From Eunapius fragilis (taxonomy: Eukaryota > Porifera > Demospongiae > Spongillida > Spongillidae): 64,000 bases of DNA. The notes under the pieces are model-generated. The model was not told the DNA's origin and ran no database searches. It worked only from the letters and a program-made list of their open reading frames with translations. Numbering within the stretch: the first letter of the stretch is position 1; every line of letters starts with the position of its first letter. The stretch lies in assembly GCA_963681505.1 (NCBI GenBank), contig OY811973.1:12723227-12787226 (forward strand), given 5' to 3'. This document shows, one piece after another, positions 46,800-59,754 of the stretch. Made by a program: the position numbers and the translations under genes.

Positions 46800-48303
46800 A
46801 AATAACTTTGCTCTTACTTATACATACATGCATGTAATTTAAAATGGCATGTAAGGCTTCTACTACAAACTATATCTCCAGAGAGAGGTCAGAGGCAAGA
46901 AACTTCAAAGGGGCCGGGTTGAGATAGCTTTCCATTTTTACTGCCATTGTTCTGGCAGAAAGAATATACAAGAAGACACCTATATATGTTCTACATTGAT
47001 GGAAAAGCTGCTGGGTGCATGGATAGCTTAAATAAGATGATATTTATAAATCAACTTGCTATACATAGTGTACAGGCTCACCCTGCATGACAACTAAATC
47101 CCCAGTGATGAAGTGTGGATCAAGCTTGGACCTCTGCAAGGGTGGAGGGGCAAAATAATCTGTACTATGCATTGCAGGTGTAAAGGTTTCTACTTGATCT
47201 TTATCAGGCACTGAATCAGGCACTATGTACTCCAAAGCATTAGAATATCAAAACACCATGCCTTTCCATCACTAAAGTTGTCAATGACCTACCAGGTTTC
47301 ACATCTGACACCTTGAAACATCAATAAAGTTTATGCACTCACTGAGAACGTTAGTTATCGAATAATACATCTGATTCAACAGCATTGAATCTTACTGCCT
47401 TAACAACATCAGCTGAACATTGAATGCCATGCAGTATAAATGCTGCATGACTTTATAACCTTTAGCTCTTAATGCCATTGACCTAGTTAACATCATCTTC
47501 ATCACATGCACTAGGTTTGTGGAAAAGTGGCAGGATTCAGTCAATCTCCTTCCAGCTTGCAGAACAAGGAGTCAAATCCACGTATGCATACCATGCATCA
47601 TTGCACAGAATAACATATGCCGACGTATAAGAGATGCAGTTGCATAACTACAATGCAGTGTGTAATAGAGCATCTTATCAACATCGTGTCACAAGATGTG
47701 CCAGCAATACCACAATCAACGAAGCTTGAATTTCAGGACTCGAATATACCTATCGTTATGCTTGACACGGCATTAAAAACTTTTGTGATATTTGACGATC
47801 TGTAGCGCCGACGTTTCAGCCGGCCGCACTTAGTCCATTCGCTATCTAGGTAGTCTTAACCCTCCGCTACCTAATCACGCTTAGCTTTTTCCTAGGCAGT
47901 GGTCCACTGTTCAGTTCTTTGTGGAGGATAACTTGTCCTTTCTTCTTCCATATTACTAAGAAAATCTGGATGTAAGGCTAGCTTCTTTGTGACCCCCAGG
48001 CATGATTTCAGCTTGTATAGGTCTGCAATTTTTAATCGTTACGTCATAGAGACAGAAGAGACCCTTATGTACAATCCTTGCGCTTTATACACATGTATAA
48101 AGCGCTCGTTTAATGATAGCAATTTTCAGCGAACAATATTACCAATCGATCGATATATTGATCATAGTATAGCGCCCAAATCTCAGCGAGTTGAAATAGC
48201 ACGAGTCTGTATATAGAAGCTACACTTAGCCTGTAAATTAAAGTTTTATCCTTGTCAAGACATAGTAACCAAGTGTATAATATACGCTCGTTACATCTGG
48301 TTG
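46800..48303. other. No gene recognised
   Basis: Between receptor B and the piggyBac-like element. Only short frames without domains. Confidence 0.45.
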
Positions 48304-48307
48304 TTAA

Positions 48308-51300
48308 CCCCGGTGCCGAAGTAAATTTGGTTTATTTTTATATTGAACTGCTACACCTGCATTGTTTAAATGCATTGTGAAGTTTTATATTATCTTCGTA
48401 CTATAGCCTATTGGTTCCTAGTGTACCGGTATACTGACGCTAGACTAGGAATGGCTGTCAAGTTACGTGATTGAGAAGTACGGGCATTCTGCACTACCGG
48501 CTAACGGTCAAAACAACCGGACCGCTATTGCGGTTGTTTCGAGATTGCTTATATTGATGCCTATAACACCGTTATCAAGTCATATTGAATACTAGGGAAT
48601 CACTGTGTCATATAAAACTGGCGAGTGGATTATGATCGCGTTCTTAAAAGCTAGGCAGTTAGCTAGATAAGTTGTCTTCATCCGCAGACACGACTTCATC
48701 AATTTTTCTTTTTGGGGCTCTACGAGGCGCACCGCCCTTTTTTCCATTCTCAAGAGCTGCTGCTTTTTGAGATGGAGATGACTTTTTTATCGGACCAAAG
48801 TCAGCCTTTACTTCTCTGTTGCCATTGGAGTGAAGTATTTCCATGCACGTCTTGAGGCACTTGCTTCCTCCAACTCTGTTGTAGGAAATACTTATACACG
48901 CAGGAAAAGTACACTCAGGATCTTTTAAAGCACATTTGCCACAGTAGTACTTAGTGTGACTGTGACAGATCAAGCAGTACCTGTACACCTTGGAGGGATA
49001 GCTTATTGGAATGTGAGCACCTACTTGATTTCTTCGTTCGATACCATCACTACTATTCCACCACTCCAGTTTTGTCTGATTCTTTGAGGTGTCACAAGGG
49101 CGTAGCATGCATGCACCTGCACTAGTTGCCATGCTACTTGAAAGTGAATGGTGCTCAGGATGAATGGCAGCTGTCAAATGAAGTCTTTCAGCGAACTGAA
49201 ACAGAGAATGCTGAAATGAGCCTAATTTATTCAGTGCTTCCTTCAGTTGTTCAATACAGGTAAATGTATCAAGCTTATTTTCTATTTTGAACAAGCGAAA
49301 GATAAGATGGCAATTCAAGGTGAGACTCATTATCAATCGAATCCAAAGGAAGGCATACGGATGCAATGAATTAAAGTTTGGTTTCCAATTTTTCAAAGTT
49401 CGGCTGTATTCATCCACTCCCCCTTTAATAAAGTTCCAAAATACAACAATCTTTGGCAGAATTCTATAAACTGGGGGAAAGGGGTGCCCTCTTACCTCAA
49501 TGGCATGCATAAACGTGCACCACAAATATAGATTAGTAGTGAGTGTCTCATTGTCAACACAACCTCCATAGTTTTCATCATCTTCAGGAATACTAGGAGG
49601 AATTACACTGGTACCCTAATATGAAAACAATCACAATGACATCACATGAGAGAGCTGTTTTTCCACATTGGAAATGCATGACTTACCTGCTTAATCCATT
49701 GTAAACACCTGACTGTTATTTCTTCAAGCATTTGAAGATACGACTTCAGAACAATATCATTAAAGTGAACTAGCACAACATATGTAATAGTTTCAGTTGT
49801 CCCTACAACGTAAAGGGCATCAGTGAGTCCCACCACAGCTACGTTGTGCAATATTTGAATCCGATGATCCGCTTCAACCATATTAATGAAATCATCACTT
49901 AGAAAGTCACATTCAACAAAACTTCCATAACTGTCTTTGATCATATCTGCAGCAGCTTGTGTCTTTTTATTCACGTCTTTACACAAAGCTTGCTTGTTAA
50001 CCAAGATGAAAATTTAACTTCCATCACTCCATGAAGGGAGGCACCGCAACTAGTGTTAGCTTTACTTTGTACCAGACTGAGCTCCTCCAACAAGATGATA
50101 TCCACTCCTTGGACTTTTTGCTTTACAAAAATTGGTAGGCTTTTCAAAGATTTGCTTTCTGTTAGTGACCCTGCCAGCATGCTACTTTTCCATTCTGTAT
50201 TATCATTATCACTTGGTGTCATGAACCATGACTTGAGACATGCTTGGTTTACTCACGTCTCAATTGGGAGGTCAATTGGAAGATCAAATGTTTAGTTGTC
50301 ATTCCTATGTGAAATAAGCAGTTGTTGCTTCGCAGACTTCTTCTTATCCTTTGTTCCTTTAGGAAAAGAGATCTTATATGCCTTCATCAACTCATCCAAC
50401 TCAGCAACAGATAAAGCTTTAATATCATCATCAGAATACTCCTTGTTCAATCCATCATCAATCGAAGTACTCAAGGGATTGATACCCAGATGATGCAGTA
50501 AACTTCCACAGTTAGCATGAAAGTGTTTGGCATATGCCTTGAGTGCATTTTTTGCAGTGGTGCCAGTAAAAAGAAACTTGCGTAGCAAGAACCAGTCAGC
50601 AGTTCGCTGTGTAACTGTTAGTTGGTTTATACCATTTAAGAAGTCAGTAAATTTCATGCGCCTGATTTTGTCATCAACTGAGTATGCAGGCACAGGTTTG
50701 TCATGACGTTCATCAAATATCACATCGTAGGAAAAAGGTTTGATATTTGTTGATGCTGTTTGTAAGAAAATAACCTTGCCTGTTCCATTTCTCACAGCTA
50801 CCGATAAAACCCTTTCCTTGTCATTTTGTGATTTTCCTACAACTTCATGAGTAGCACAGTATACATTAGCATGTCCTTCACTGACTATATATTGCTGTTT
50901 CAGTGGACGTCCATTAAGACTTGATGGCTGCTTATTCGTAAATGGCCCAGCATTACACTTAACTGTACCTGTGTGTCACAGTCCAACCATTGCACATCTA
51001 TTAACATTATCAATTGAGCTATAGCCTTTATCCAAAGCAATGTCATGGTTAACAGTGTTATCTTTAGAGCCATGGGCAATAATATCCAGCAAATTCTGCA
51101 TGCATGCATTCAGGCCTGTGGATTTACTTTCCACCTGTGCAGCTAGAATGCAATTAGTTCCTACAGAGGTGCACACATGCTGGTCTGGCCCATACCCCTT
51201 AGGTGGGTTGTGTTTGCGCACTAATCCTAAAGCTGCATTGCCTTTTGGCATGCAGGTGAAGGTGATCGTCATCTAGTGAACAAAGGGTAGATGGGTTGAA

Positions 51301-52184
51301 CAACATATTAACAGAGTTCTTCCAAGCTGATATACTGGCATCTGCAAGCACATGGTCCATGGTCATTGTAGACTTGAAGTGAGCACCATAATGTTGACCC
51401 TCTGTGTCATAGGAAATACCTTTCATGAACTTTTTCCACAGTTCTTCACTTAGGTCAGAGGCAGGTCCATAGGCTTTCCTAACCTTTTTGTCAAAAAAGG
51501 CAGTGGGGGACCAGCGATAGAAGTGTAGCCAGAAGAGTGTCTTCAAGCAAATCTCAATGTCATAGTACGAGAGTTTCTCTTTACCATCTGTGAATGCACG
51601 ATTCACAGCCTTTAACAAAAACGCCAAGAAGACAGGATCCAGAAATGCGTTTAACAACATGTTGGCATCATCTAACTCTTCTCCTTCTTTTATACCAAGC
51701 TCTTTTCGAACCTGGTGCAATGTCTTACTAATATCTTCAATTTGATTCTCAAAAAGCAGAGTTTTGACTGAGTTAAACTCAACACTAACGTCTCTCCCCT
51801 TAATTGGGCATAAGGTATGTATATCTCACCTTCATATCCTCCTCTGATGCGTCATTGTCACTGTCCATTTCAGAGTTGTTTGGATCATACTCTAAAAACA
51901 GTTCATTAAGGTCTGCGTACGTGTCACCAGCCTCCTCTTCAAAAGCCGTAGCCTCTTTACTGGTCATCTTTCCGACTCCAACCTCTTACAGCTAAATTAC
52001 AAGTACTTGCTCTAATCGGACCGAGAAAACTGCCAAGCAAATCAACTCTGAAAGCTAACTGTACCGCTTACAAAACACAGAAAAATTGGACGAAATTAAC
52101 CACTATTACGGTTATAAAAGGTTTACTTACAATTGGGGGCGTATGCAATTAACCGCTGTTACGGTTCACTTTTGGCACCGGGGT
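48308..52184. mobile_element. piggyBac-like transposon flanked by TTAA
   Basis: The left junction reads TTAA|CCCCGGTGCCGAAGT (TTAA 48304-48307) and the right ACTTTTGGCACCGGGGT|TTAA (52185-52188). The ends are inverted apart from one extra T. TTAA targets and C-rich ends are piggyBac hallmarks, and the encoded protein agrees. Subterminal palindromic words of the form AACCGCTATTACGGTT occur at about 52098 and 52150, with a related GGACCGCTATTGCGGTT near 48519. Confidence 0.82.
48659..51967 (-). pseudogene. piggyBac-like DDD transposase, decayed
   Basis: Starts MTSKEATAFEEEAGDTYADL at 51967 (acidic N-terminus), then a short intron (GTGAGA...TTAAG, about 51827-51798) and the body. Candidate catalytic Asp motifs are SLDDD (about 51270), ALDKGYSS (about 51030) and KGGVDEYS (about 49420), in the order and spacing of piggyBac DDD transposases. 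The C-terminus has a Cys-rich finger CLICHSHTKYYCGKC then CTFPAC and a basic tail (APKRKIDE). An intron separates 49.69 from 49.62 kb. Lesions: frameshift near 51260, stop at 50976-50978, stops near 50292 and 50250, frameshift near 49985. Not functional. Confidence 0.78.
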
Positions 52185-52647
52185 TTAATAACCGCTTGAT
52201 GCATGGCGATAGTCAACTATCTCCGGTTGAAAGTGTTCACTAGAAAATATGAAAAGTTAATTTATGTGTTCTACGATCCACAAACTGTCAGGTATAAAAA
52301 AAGCTTTCTTATGACAAGAATAAGTGATTAAAAAGCGTAGCTTAAAAAAGAGTATCATTTGCGTCATGACCGCGCCAAACTTCTAGGAGGTCATCGTGTT
52401 TGCCAGCATCTGTAGGGCGCGCTGATCTCACTTGTAAGGAAATTTGAAAACCACCGATCAATGAGCTTTCATTTCTGGCTATAGTAATAAGGCGCGACAT
52501 TTCTAACAGTATGATGCGCACTTTTTGGTATCAAAATTTCATGGACCCGGTGTCGGAGCGGTGCGTGACTCCCTGGGATGAATGACTCCCCGGTCATTGA
52601 TACCTTAGACTCACGTGATTCTCCCCCCTGACGCGATTGACTCCCCA
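52185..52647. other. Spacer between piggyBac-like element and integrase gene
   Basis: No coding sequence recognised; no clear terminal repeats of the following element found. Confidence 0.4.
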
Positions 52648-52969
52648 ATGGAAGATTTTAGCAAAGAGCTAGGTATTGTAGAGAAATATTTGTTGCGCGG
52701 AGAGTATCCTGTTGGAATGACAAAAGCAGACAAAAAAAAAAAAAGTAAATCTGAGAAGAAAATGCCGCATGCAATAACTTCAAGACAGAAGATGCTTAAG
52801 AGTTTTGTATTATCGAAAAAATGTGGAAACAGGTGACAAACAAGAGGATTCGTTGTGGAGAATATGTGTTAGAACGTGTGATAATAAAATGCGCATTCTC
52901 GAGTTCTGTCATGCGGGTTTGGCAGGTAATGAAATGATGGAAAGGTGTGTGTTAGAGCAGATCTCTGAT

Positions 52970-53040
52970 GTGTGTGCGTGTGTGTGTGTGTATGTGTGTG
53001 TGTGTGTGTGCGTGTGCGTGTGTGTGTGTGTACGTAATGT
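52970..53040. repeat. (GT)n microsatellite
   Basis: GT repeat with a few interruptions, in intron 1 of the integrase gene. Confidence 0.9.
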
Positions 53041-53439
53041 GTGCGTGCGTACGCACTGAGGTAAATATTATAGCTAGCTTGATTGTGGTCTGTTCTTTTC
53101 TTGTCCATGTATATATAGAAGATTGTGTTGTTTGATAGAATAAGATTTCATTATAATTAAAGTACTTTAATTTGTTTGATTCATAAAGGAATAAGATCTT
53201 GAATGCATTGTTTAAATATTTGTACAGGTTCTCACCTAGGTAGAGATAAAACATTGGAAAAAATATCTGCACGCTTTTATTGGCGTAACATGTATGAAGA
53301 TATAAAATTATTTGTAAAAGTCTGTGAAAAGTGCCAGAAGATAAATCCAAAGTTTATTAAGAGCAATGCTGTGTTGCATCCAGTACCTGTGCGAGCGCAA
53401 GTCTGGCATAAAGTAAGTTGGGTATGCATGATATGAATC

Positions 53440-54600
53440 GGAACCTACGCGAGTAGGTTCCATATATAAATATAGGAATCCAACAGTATCATGAATGTCA
53501 TTAAAAAAACGTCACTCACGTCTAGCGGGACATTTAAGAATCGGGTCACTTCGCTCTTAGTGGCAATCGAGCGATATCAAAAAGGACAACGGTTCTGCGT
53601 TGTATCTGTGTCAAAAGACGGTGTACTTTTAGAGAACAAAAATACTCGTCCCCATCGTCCGTACCCAGTCCCACCTAAAATTTCTCCTCCGTCGGCTTCT
53701 TATTCTTCTTCTTCCTTCGGGATAGTATAACTCACGACAGGAACGTTTGTAAAGCACGCCAAGTGTACCAATCGCTTCAGGATGCGTCCGCAGGTTATCT
53801 TCGGGTGTCTGTTAGACGCCTAACTGTTCGGGCAATTAACTAAAGCGAATAGTACCTCATTTGGTATTCGGTTAAAAATACCCAATTACATCAGCTAGCT
53901 ATTTTTAAATGCAATAATAGCCACGTGTCGTGGGCGTGATTCAAATTCTTAATATTCCCGCACGCTGTGGAAGAGGTATACGCACTGAATCTAAGAGCCT
54001 TTTCGGGTCCCTATGGGTCCATGTATAAATGTCCAACCATAATGCCAAATGCTTGAGAAACGGAATGGCCCGGAGCAGTGATATGCGATAACGTTATAGG
54101 AAGGCTCCTGACGAATATTCAAGGTATCATTTTCTGCATGACGCCTGTGCGTTACTCTCAACTCTATCATTCGTTACGCAGCTTGAAATGAAAGCCAAAA
54201 CTACCATACACGTAAGTACCCGACACTATCGCATATTATTGTTTTGACCGAATTGATTTCTATACTATAGCTTCTTATAGCATAACTTTCGAATTCTGTC
54301 GGTGGAACTACATACGCGATCAGATACTACGGTATACAGTCTACAGCAGATATATGTGAAGCAAGAGGCTCCAATTAGAATGTGTCTCCCCCACACCACC
54401 GCCCTTACAGAAAGAAAACCCGGCAACAACTAGCCACTCTTACACCTACAGATATGCCAAACGAGTGCAATACAAGACACGACAAGGTGTCAAGCGCGCT
54501 ACTGAAAGGACCATCAAAGCGACCACCCGAAGGTGCGTTACACCATGAATGTTGGATCTGGACATAAATTATAGCATGTATAGTGTATCGCTAAAATATT
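53440..54600 (+). repeat. Palindrome-headed dispersed repeat, copy B (longest)
   Basis: Headed by GGAACCTACGCGAGTAGGTT-CC. It shares with copy A the LLVAIERYQ frame, CTT tract, ACCAATCGCTTCAGG block and the distal CGACCACCCGAAGG block, and with 27.1-27.3 kb the segment CTGTCGGTGGAACTACATAC. Inserted in the integrase gene intron after VWHK. Confidence 0.75.
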
Positions 54601-55224
54601 TTATGCAACAGTTACAGCGGAAGATATTGCATCTCTCTCCGTGCTGTTGTTTGAAATATGTGCACGCTGTTCGCTGACAACAATTTCGTAATAATGTTAA
54701 TGTGTATTGTGGTGCATAATTTATATCTGATAATAGTGTCAAAGTTGCTGATGACAACGTATTGTGGTTTATCTGATAATAGCGTGAGATCAGTGGGTAC
54801 ATTGTCTGATGTATTATATGGCTTCGCTTGCCAGTGGAGGATTTGCTTTAACTAAAGGTTGTTTAAATCACCTGTTTCAGGTCCAGGTCCAGGAGTGGTT
54901 CCATGTCCAGCTGCGGGATTAGCTCCATCTGCTCTACCTGCTATATATCCTGGATACAGAAGTATATCCTGGTCCAGAATATACAGCAGTATATCCTGAT
55001 TCAGGATATACAAGATGACATGCTCCTGGGTTTTATTATAGCTATAAATGAAATACTTGTACTTATTGTTTAAATAGTAATACTGTGTGTTTTAATGGTA
55101 CACCCACACCTCAAAAAATTGCATGGCCACGAGATTCTAAAATAAAACTGTCATTTGACATTCTTGCTACATGGTTACGTTCAAGAACTAAATACAATAC
55201 TAAATCCACCAAAAAATGTAGGAA

Positions 55225-55514
55225 ACAAGTGATAACTTGAAAACATTCTCTATGCGAGAAGGTTGGTGGTATATAGGAATCAAAGGCGGTGGTGGTGTAA
55301 AAAGCAAGGGAACAAGGATTGTGATTGAAAAGGAAAAATGAAATAGACCTATATTAGCACACACAGTTAAACATGACGACATGCTGCTAATATAGGTCTA
55401 TTTCTTTTTTCCTTTTCAATCACAATCCTTGTTCCCTTGCTTTTTACACCACCACCGCCTTTGATTCCTATATACCACCAACCTTCTCGCATAGAGAATG
55501 TTTTTATCACTTGT
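55225..55514. mobile_element. Long foldback MITE 2 (integrase gene intron)
   Basis: ACAAGTGATAA...AAACATTCTCTATGCGAGAAGG at the left is the near-perfect complement of the right arm ending TTATCACTTGT. Core TAAAAAGCAAGGGAACAAGG and apex CCTATATTAGCAC are shared with MITEs 1 and 3. Confidence 0.87.
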
Positions 55515-57611
55515 AAACATTATAACTTAAGATGCACTCATGTATCTCTATTCTGCAGGTTGGAATTGACCTCATTGGGCCATTACCATTAACTGCAAAG
55601 GGAAACAAGTACATTGTCATGCTATTGGACTATTTCAGCAAATGGCCAGAAGCCTCTCCACTTCCCAATAAGACTGCCATTGGGGAGGCAAACTTTTTGT
55701 ATGAAGAATTTTTCAGGTTAGTATACGTAAAAAGTAGCTGTATGTCACTTTGTATAATAAGCAGCATAGACTCTTCTAATTAGTGGGGTTATGTGCGAAT
55801 AGCTTTCACCTATTCAATGTTTACATCCAGATTTGGTTGCTGTGAAGTGCTTATTTCAGATCAAGGGCGTGAATTTGTAAATAAGGTTCAGGAAGAGCTA
55901 TTCAGACTGCATGACAGGCACTGAACATTGTGTTACTTCAGCTTATCATCCCCAAAGCAATGGGTTAACTGAGCGCTTTAATCAGACTTTACAGACTGCA
56001 CTTATCAAATTGGTTAATGAAAGTCAAAATGACTGGGATGATCACTTATCAGGTGTACTTTTTGGGTACAGAACTCCTATATACAAAAGGCTACAAAGAT
56101 GACCCCATTTGAAGTCATGTACTGTAGGTATGGTTTGATACTGCATACTGTTGTTGAATATAATATTATTCTTTTTTATATAGTAAGGCTGTGTTACCTG
56201 CTGAAATGAATGCAAAAAGATGTCCAGATATCACAGCTGCAAATGATTTGGAAGTTGAAAGTGATATCTGGGATGCAGACTATATCATTTCACAAGCTAA
56301 GGCAATGGCATGCGTGAGAGAGAAGATAAATGCAAAGACAATGTCAAATATTAAGATTGCTCAAGCAAAGGATAAAGCGTACTACGACAAGAAGCATGCT
56401 AATTCTAAGCTAACTGCTGTATTCATTTGCACGATATTGACATATATATATTTGATTTACAGATCCTAAGTAGTGGCACTCAAGTTTTGCTCAAAAACAG
56501 TGCTAGAGAAACCAAAAACGGAGACAAATTGAAACCAAGGAGGAATGGTCCATACTTAGTACATGCAGATCTTGGAAAGGGTGTGTGTCGCTTATACAAT
56601 CCAAAGACAGGAAAAACTCTGAAGAATGCCGTCAATGTATCTCGACTAACAGAGTTTCATACTACAGATAAATCTTCACCACAACAGGGTCAATCTGCAA
56701 CTTCATCATCATCTCATTTGCAATCAGCTAATTCTTCCACATTCTCAGAAGGTAAGTTAATTGTGGTTGATGAAAATGCTCGTACACCTGAAAAAAAAGA
56801 ATGTCTCGTATGGATCAGGGATTTAAGACTTTATAAAATTGATGAGCATGATCTGTCAGTTGAATGGCATCGAGCTTGCAATTATCCATGCAGCCCAAAT
56901 GCTATTGATAAAAAGCTCTCCAAATATCAATGGACTCCAGAACCCCGTTTTGGGAAAGGTGATTCAGTTTCAACACTCCCTAAATCCAGTTGTGCAAATC
57001 CATCACACTGGTAAGCCATGTATTGACCATACTTATCCCTTACATAACCCCAGCTAAATTTTTTATAGGAGCTAGTCACTGGGTATGTACTACAAGCATA
57101 GGAGCTAAATGTGTAGAGGTTTTATTGATGGACAGCCTGGCATCTTCTTTGAGTTTTTCAAGTTGCACAGATTTATGAAATCCCTGTCGTGAAATCTTGT
57201 CTCATCATCCGAACTCTTGATGTTCAGCAACAGAATGGATGTAAAGACTGTGGGGTGTTTTCCATTGCATTTGCAACTGAATTATGTAGTGGCAATGATC
57301 CCAGGAAAGCATCTTTCACCCAAAGTGATATGACCACACCTCTTCAAATGTCTCAATACTGGCACGTTAGAACGCTTTCCCCAGTATTCACCACAAGCAG
57401 TCAAAACTGTTTGTATTCATCGTTGCAAACCAGAGAACATAACAAGGGAACTTTATTGCATCTGTCGTATGCCTGATCATTACGATAAAAGGATGGTTCA
57501 GTGCATTCTGTGTCAAGGATGGTATCACTATACCGTTGTATGGAAATCAGAAACAAAAAGGACATCTCTGTAAATTGGAGATGCAGCACATGTTCAAAAT
57601 GCCTGGCATAA

Positions 57612-58289
57612 AGCCCCCAGTTTTATATCATGCTTTATTTGAAAACATTTAATGAATACGCTATTCATATCCAGAAATGCGCGGTCAAAGGGAATTGACA
57701 ATTGTTGCGGTTTGTACATTCGCGTATACTTCCGGATAACTCCCATAGAAAATGAACGGCGTTTTATAAACTTGATTGCTATTTAATAACGTAATAGGGT
57801 ACAACTTTTGTGGCTATCAATATTGTTTCAGATACGTACGATCTTGATTTAGCTGAACAAAAAACAATAGCTTTGTATTGAAAATTGTTGTAGTTTTTGT
57901 GAAAACAGCACTTTCCATAGAGCTGTATGGAAAATCAACTTTTTCGCACCTAATTAATGTATTCTGCAGCTCGTAATTCATACAGCAGTTTAGATTCTGA
58001 TTTTGTGGGCCCCCAGAATAAGAGATCATGCAGTTCTATTATTTTTAGAGATATTTAAAAAAATTTACCTAGTATAGATTTCGGCCATTTGAATTTTAAA
58101 TTGTTTTGGGTCACAAGGAGTAGGATACAATTAGCGCCATCTTATGAAGTGTTTTTTTAAATGTAGCTTCCATGGATACAGATACATGGCTAAATGTAAA
58201 TTAATTAATTAACTGGAACGTTGGCTTATTGAATAGGTTATTTGTCTAGTGCAAATGATGTCATGGGGCCTGTTCAGCGCTGGCTGTAC
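57612..58289. other. No gene seen
   Basis: AT-rich flank of the integrase gene. No domains. Confidence 0.45.
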
Positions 58290-58325
58290 CATAGATATTA
58301 GAGTAATTACTCTAATATCTATGGC
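58290..58325. repeat. 36-bp perfect palindrome
   Basis: CCATAGATATTAGAGTAA is followed directly by its reverse complement. GGCTGTACC overlaps or abuts both sides. The half-site equals the right-hand end of the block that stops at 62837. Confidence 0.9.
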
Positions 58326-58382
58326 TGTACCAAGGACTACAACATTAGTCGTTGACTGTACCATGTGAGAGTATACGTGTAT
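58307..58382. repeat. 76-bp direct repeat, left copy
   Basis: TTACTCTAATATCTATGGCT...GAGTATACGTGTAT, identical as far as I can read to 62822-62897, spaced 4515 bp. Confidence 0.92.
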
Positions 58383-59146
58383 ATATTAGAGTAAGGGGAT
58401 TGGAAACGAGTCACGTGAGCGCATTGCTATGTATCGGCACTCCTCGACTCGGTTATTAACACCTCTAAACAAAGAAAGGTCACTGAACCATAGACTGAAC
58501 CAGACGACTTTTTGCTACTTGTGCGCTCACTGTTCTTTTCAGAACACTCAAATACTTCGATCTTCGTCCTGTAAGTGATTGTGTAATTGCTATTATGTTT
58601 TGAATCATAAAGCACTTGTTGAATGTGCAGAAAACGACATCTCATAGCAACCCCCTCACCGCCTCTACCTCTGGTGTTCACCTGTATTGTTGTAGCGCTT
58701 TTCTGTTGCCACCACGCAGTTGGTAGGTCATATTTGTATGCCTTTCCGAAGTTTTAAGTACGCAGGATTGTTCTTTCCTTTACAGTATACGTTGGACTGC
58801 GCACAAAGCGAAATTTGAGTCTATTTGACACTCTACCTTTTTCTAGCGTGCGTTTGGAGCTACAGTGAGTATAGCTTAATTTTCTGAAAGAGCATAGTGC
58901 CTTGCGTGCCCATCGGCTGTTACTATTTCAGTCAAAGCAACGACTCAAGTGCGGTAAGCAGTCTAAGGTGGGGTCATTTTCTGGCTTGGCGGCCCATTGT
59001 ATAAGGCAGTTCGCAGATTCAATAGCAACTTTGGCTTTCGAACTTCCAATTTTGAAGCCTTCGTCAGTCATCACACTTCGGATGCCGTTTCGTACTCGAT
59101 CGCAGTGGTTAAGGGAGCCGACCGTGCACATTCAAACGTATCATCA

Positions 59147-59449
59147 ACAAGATATAAAAATTTAATTAAAATAAAATTGGTGATGTAGGATTTGTAGACA
59201 GCAATTGAGTAAAAAGTAAGGAAACAAGGAATTACGGATATTAGACATTCATTTAATTATAAATATTACAGACCTACATTTAGCACAGAATTTCAAGGAG
59301 GTAGATTTGCTAAATAATGTAGGTCTGTAATATTTATAATTAAATGAATGTCTAATATCCGTAATTCCTTGTTTCCTTACTTTTTACTCAATTGCTGTCT
59401 ACAAATCCTACATCACCAATTTTATTTTAATTAAATTTTTATATCTTGT
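59147..59449. mobile_element. Long foldback MITE 3
   Basis: ACAAGATATAAAAATTTAAT at the left is mirrored to CTTGT at 59449; arms of about 130 bp are almost perfect complements around a ~30-base loop. Core GTAAAAAGTAAGGAAACAAG and apex CCTACATTTAGCAC link it to MITEs 1 and 2, although its outer arm sequence differs. Confidence 0.9.
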
Positions 59450-59754
59450 TTCACACATTTTTATGCTAGGCGCTGTACATGTAAGCCGGGATCCGCCTGT
59501 GGTAATAATAAACATGTATTATATCAGAGATACATGTATTGAATAATCGTGCCGTGTCATGCAAGATTACTTCGCATGGCAAGGAAGTAATTCATCCCGG
59601 CGCAATCACATGCATGCTCTTAACTAAACTGTTTTAACTTGGTCGGAAGATCGATACGGCGCAATCGGTAGCCCTGCTATATAGAATTCAAAAAACATTA
59701 GTTGTAATTATAAATTTATAATAAAGCCTTCTATACGGCCGAGCTCCGAGAGGC

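Larger units (their letters stand above)
52648..57611 (+). pseudogene. Ginger/KRBA2-like integrase gene with GPY, Ulp1 protease and PHD finger, decayed
   Basis: Exon order: MEDFSKELGIVEKYLLRGEY (52648) to FCHAGLAG (52925), with a frameshift near 52805; 53228-53412 zinc-binding HLGRDKTLEKISARFYW...CEKCQ; 55559-55716 VGIDLIGPLPLTAKGNKYIV (first catalytic Asp); 55831-56127 ISDQGREF and GLTERFNQTLQ (second Asp, Glu) with frameshifts near 55915 and 56085; 56184-56418; and 56463-56751 with the GPY module RRNGPYLVHADLGKG. Next comes a Ulp1/C48 protease (INGLQNP, GASHWV, LLMDSL, QNGCKDCGVF) and a PHD finger (LYCICRMP, VQCILCQGWYH, WRCSTCSKC). Ginger DNA transposons are known to combine such modules. 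Multiple frameshifts rule out an intact protein. Confidence 0.82.

Noticed and set aside
47617-47805. 62-codon plus-strand frame
   Set aside because: Short, no homology recognised and no splice partners.
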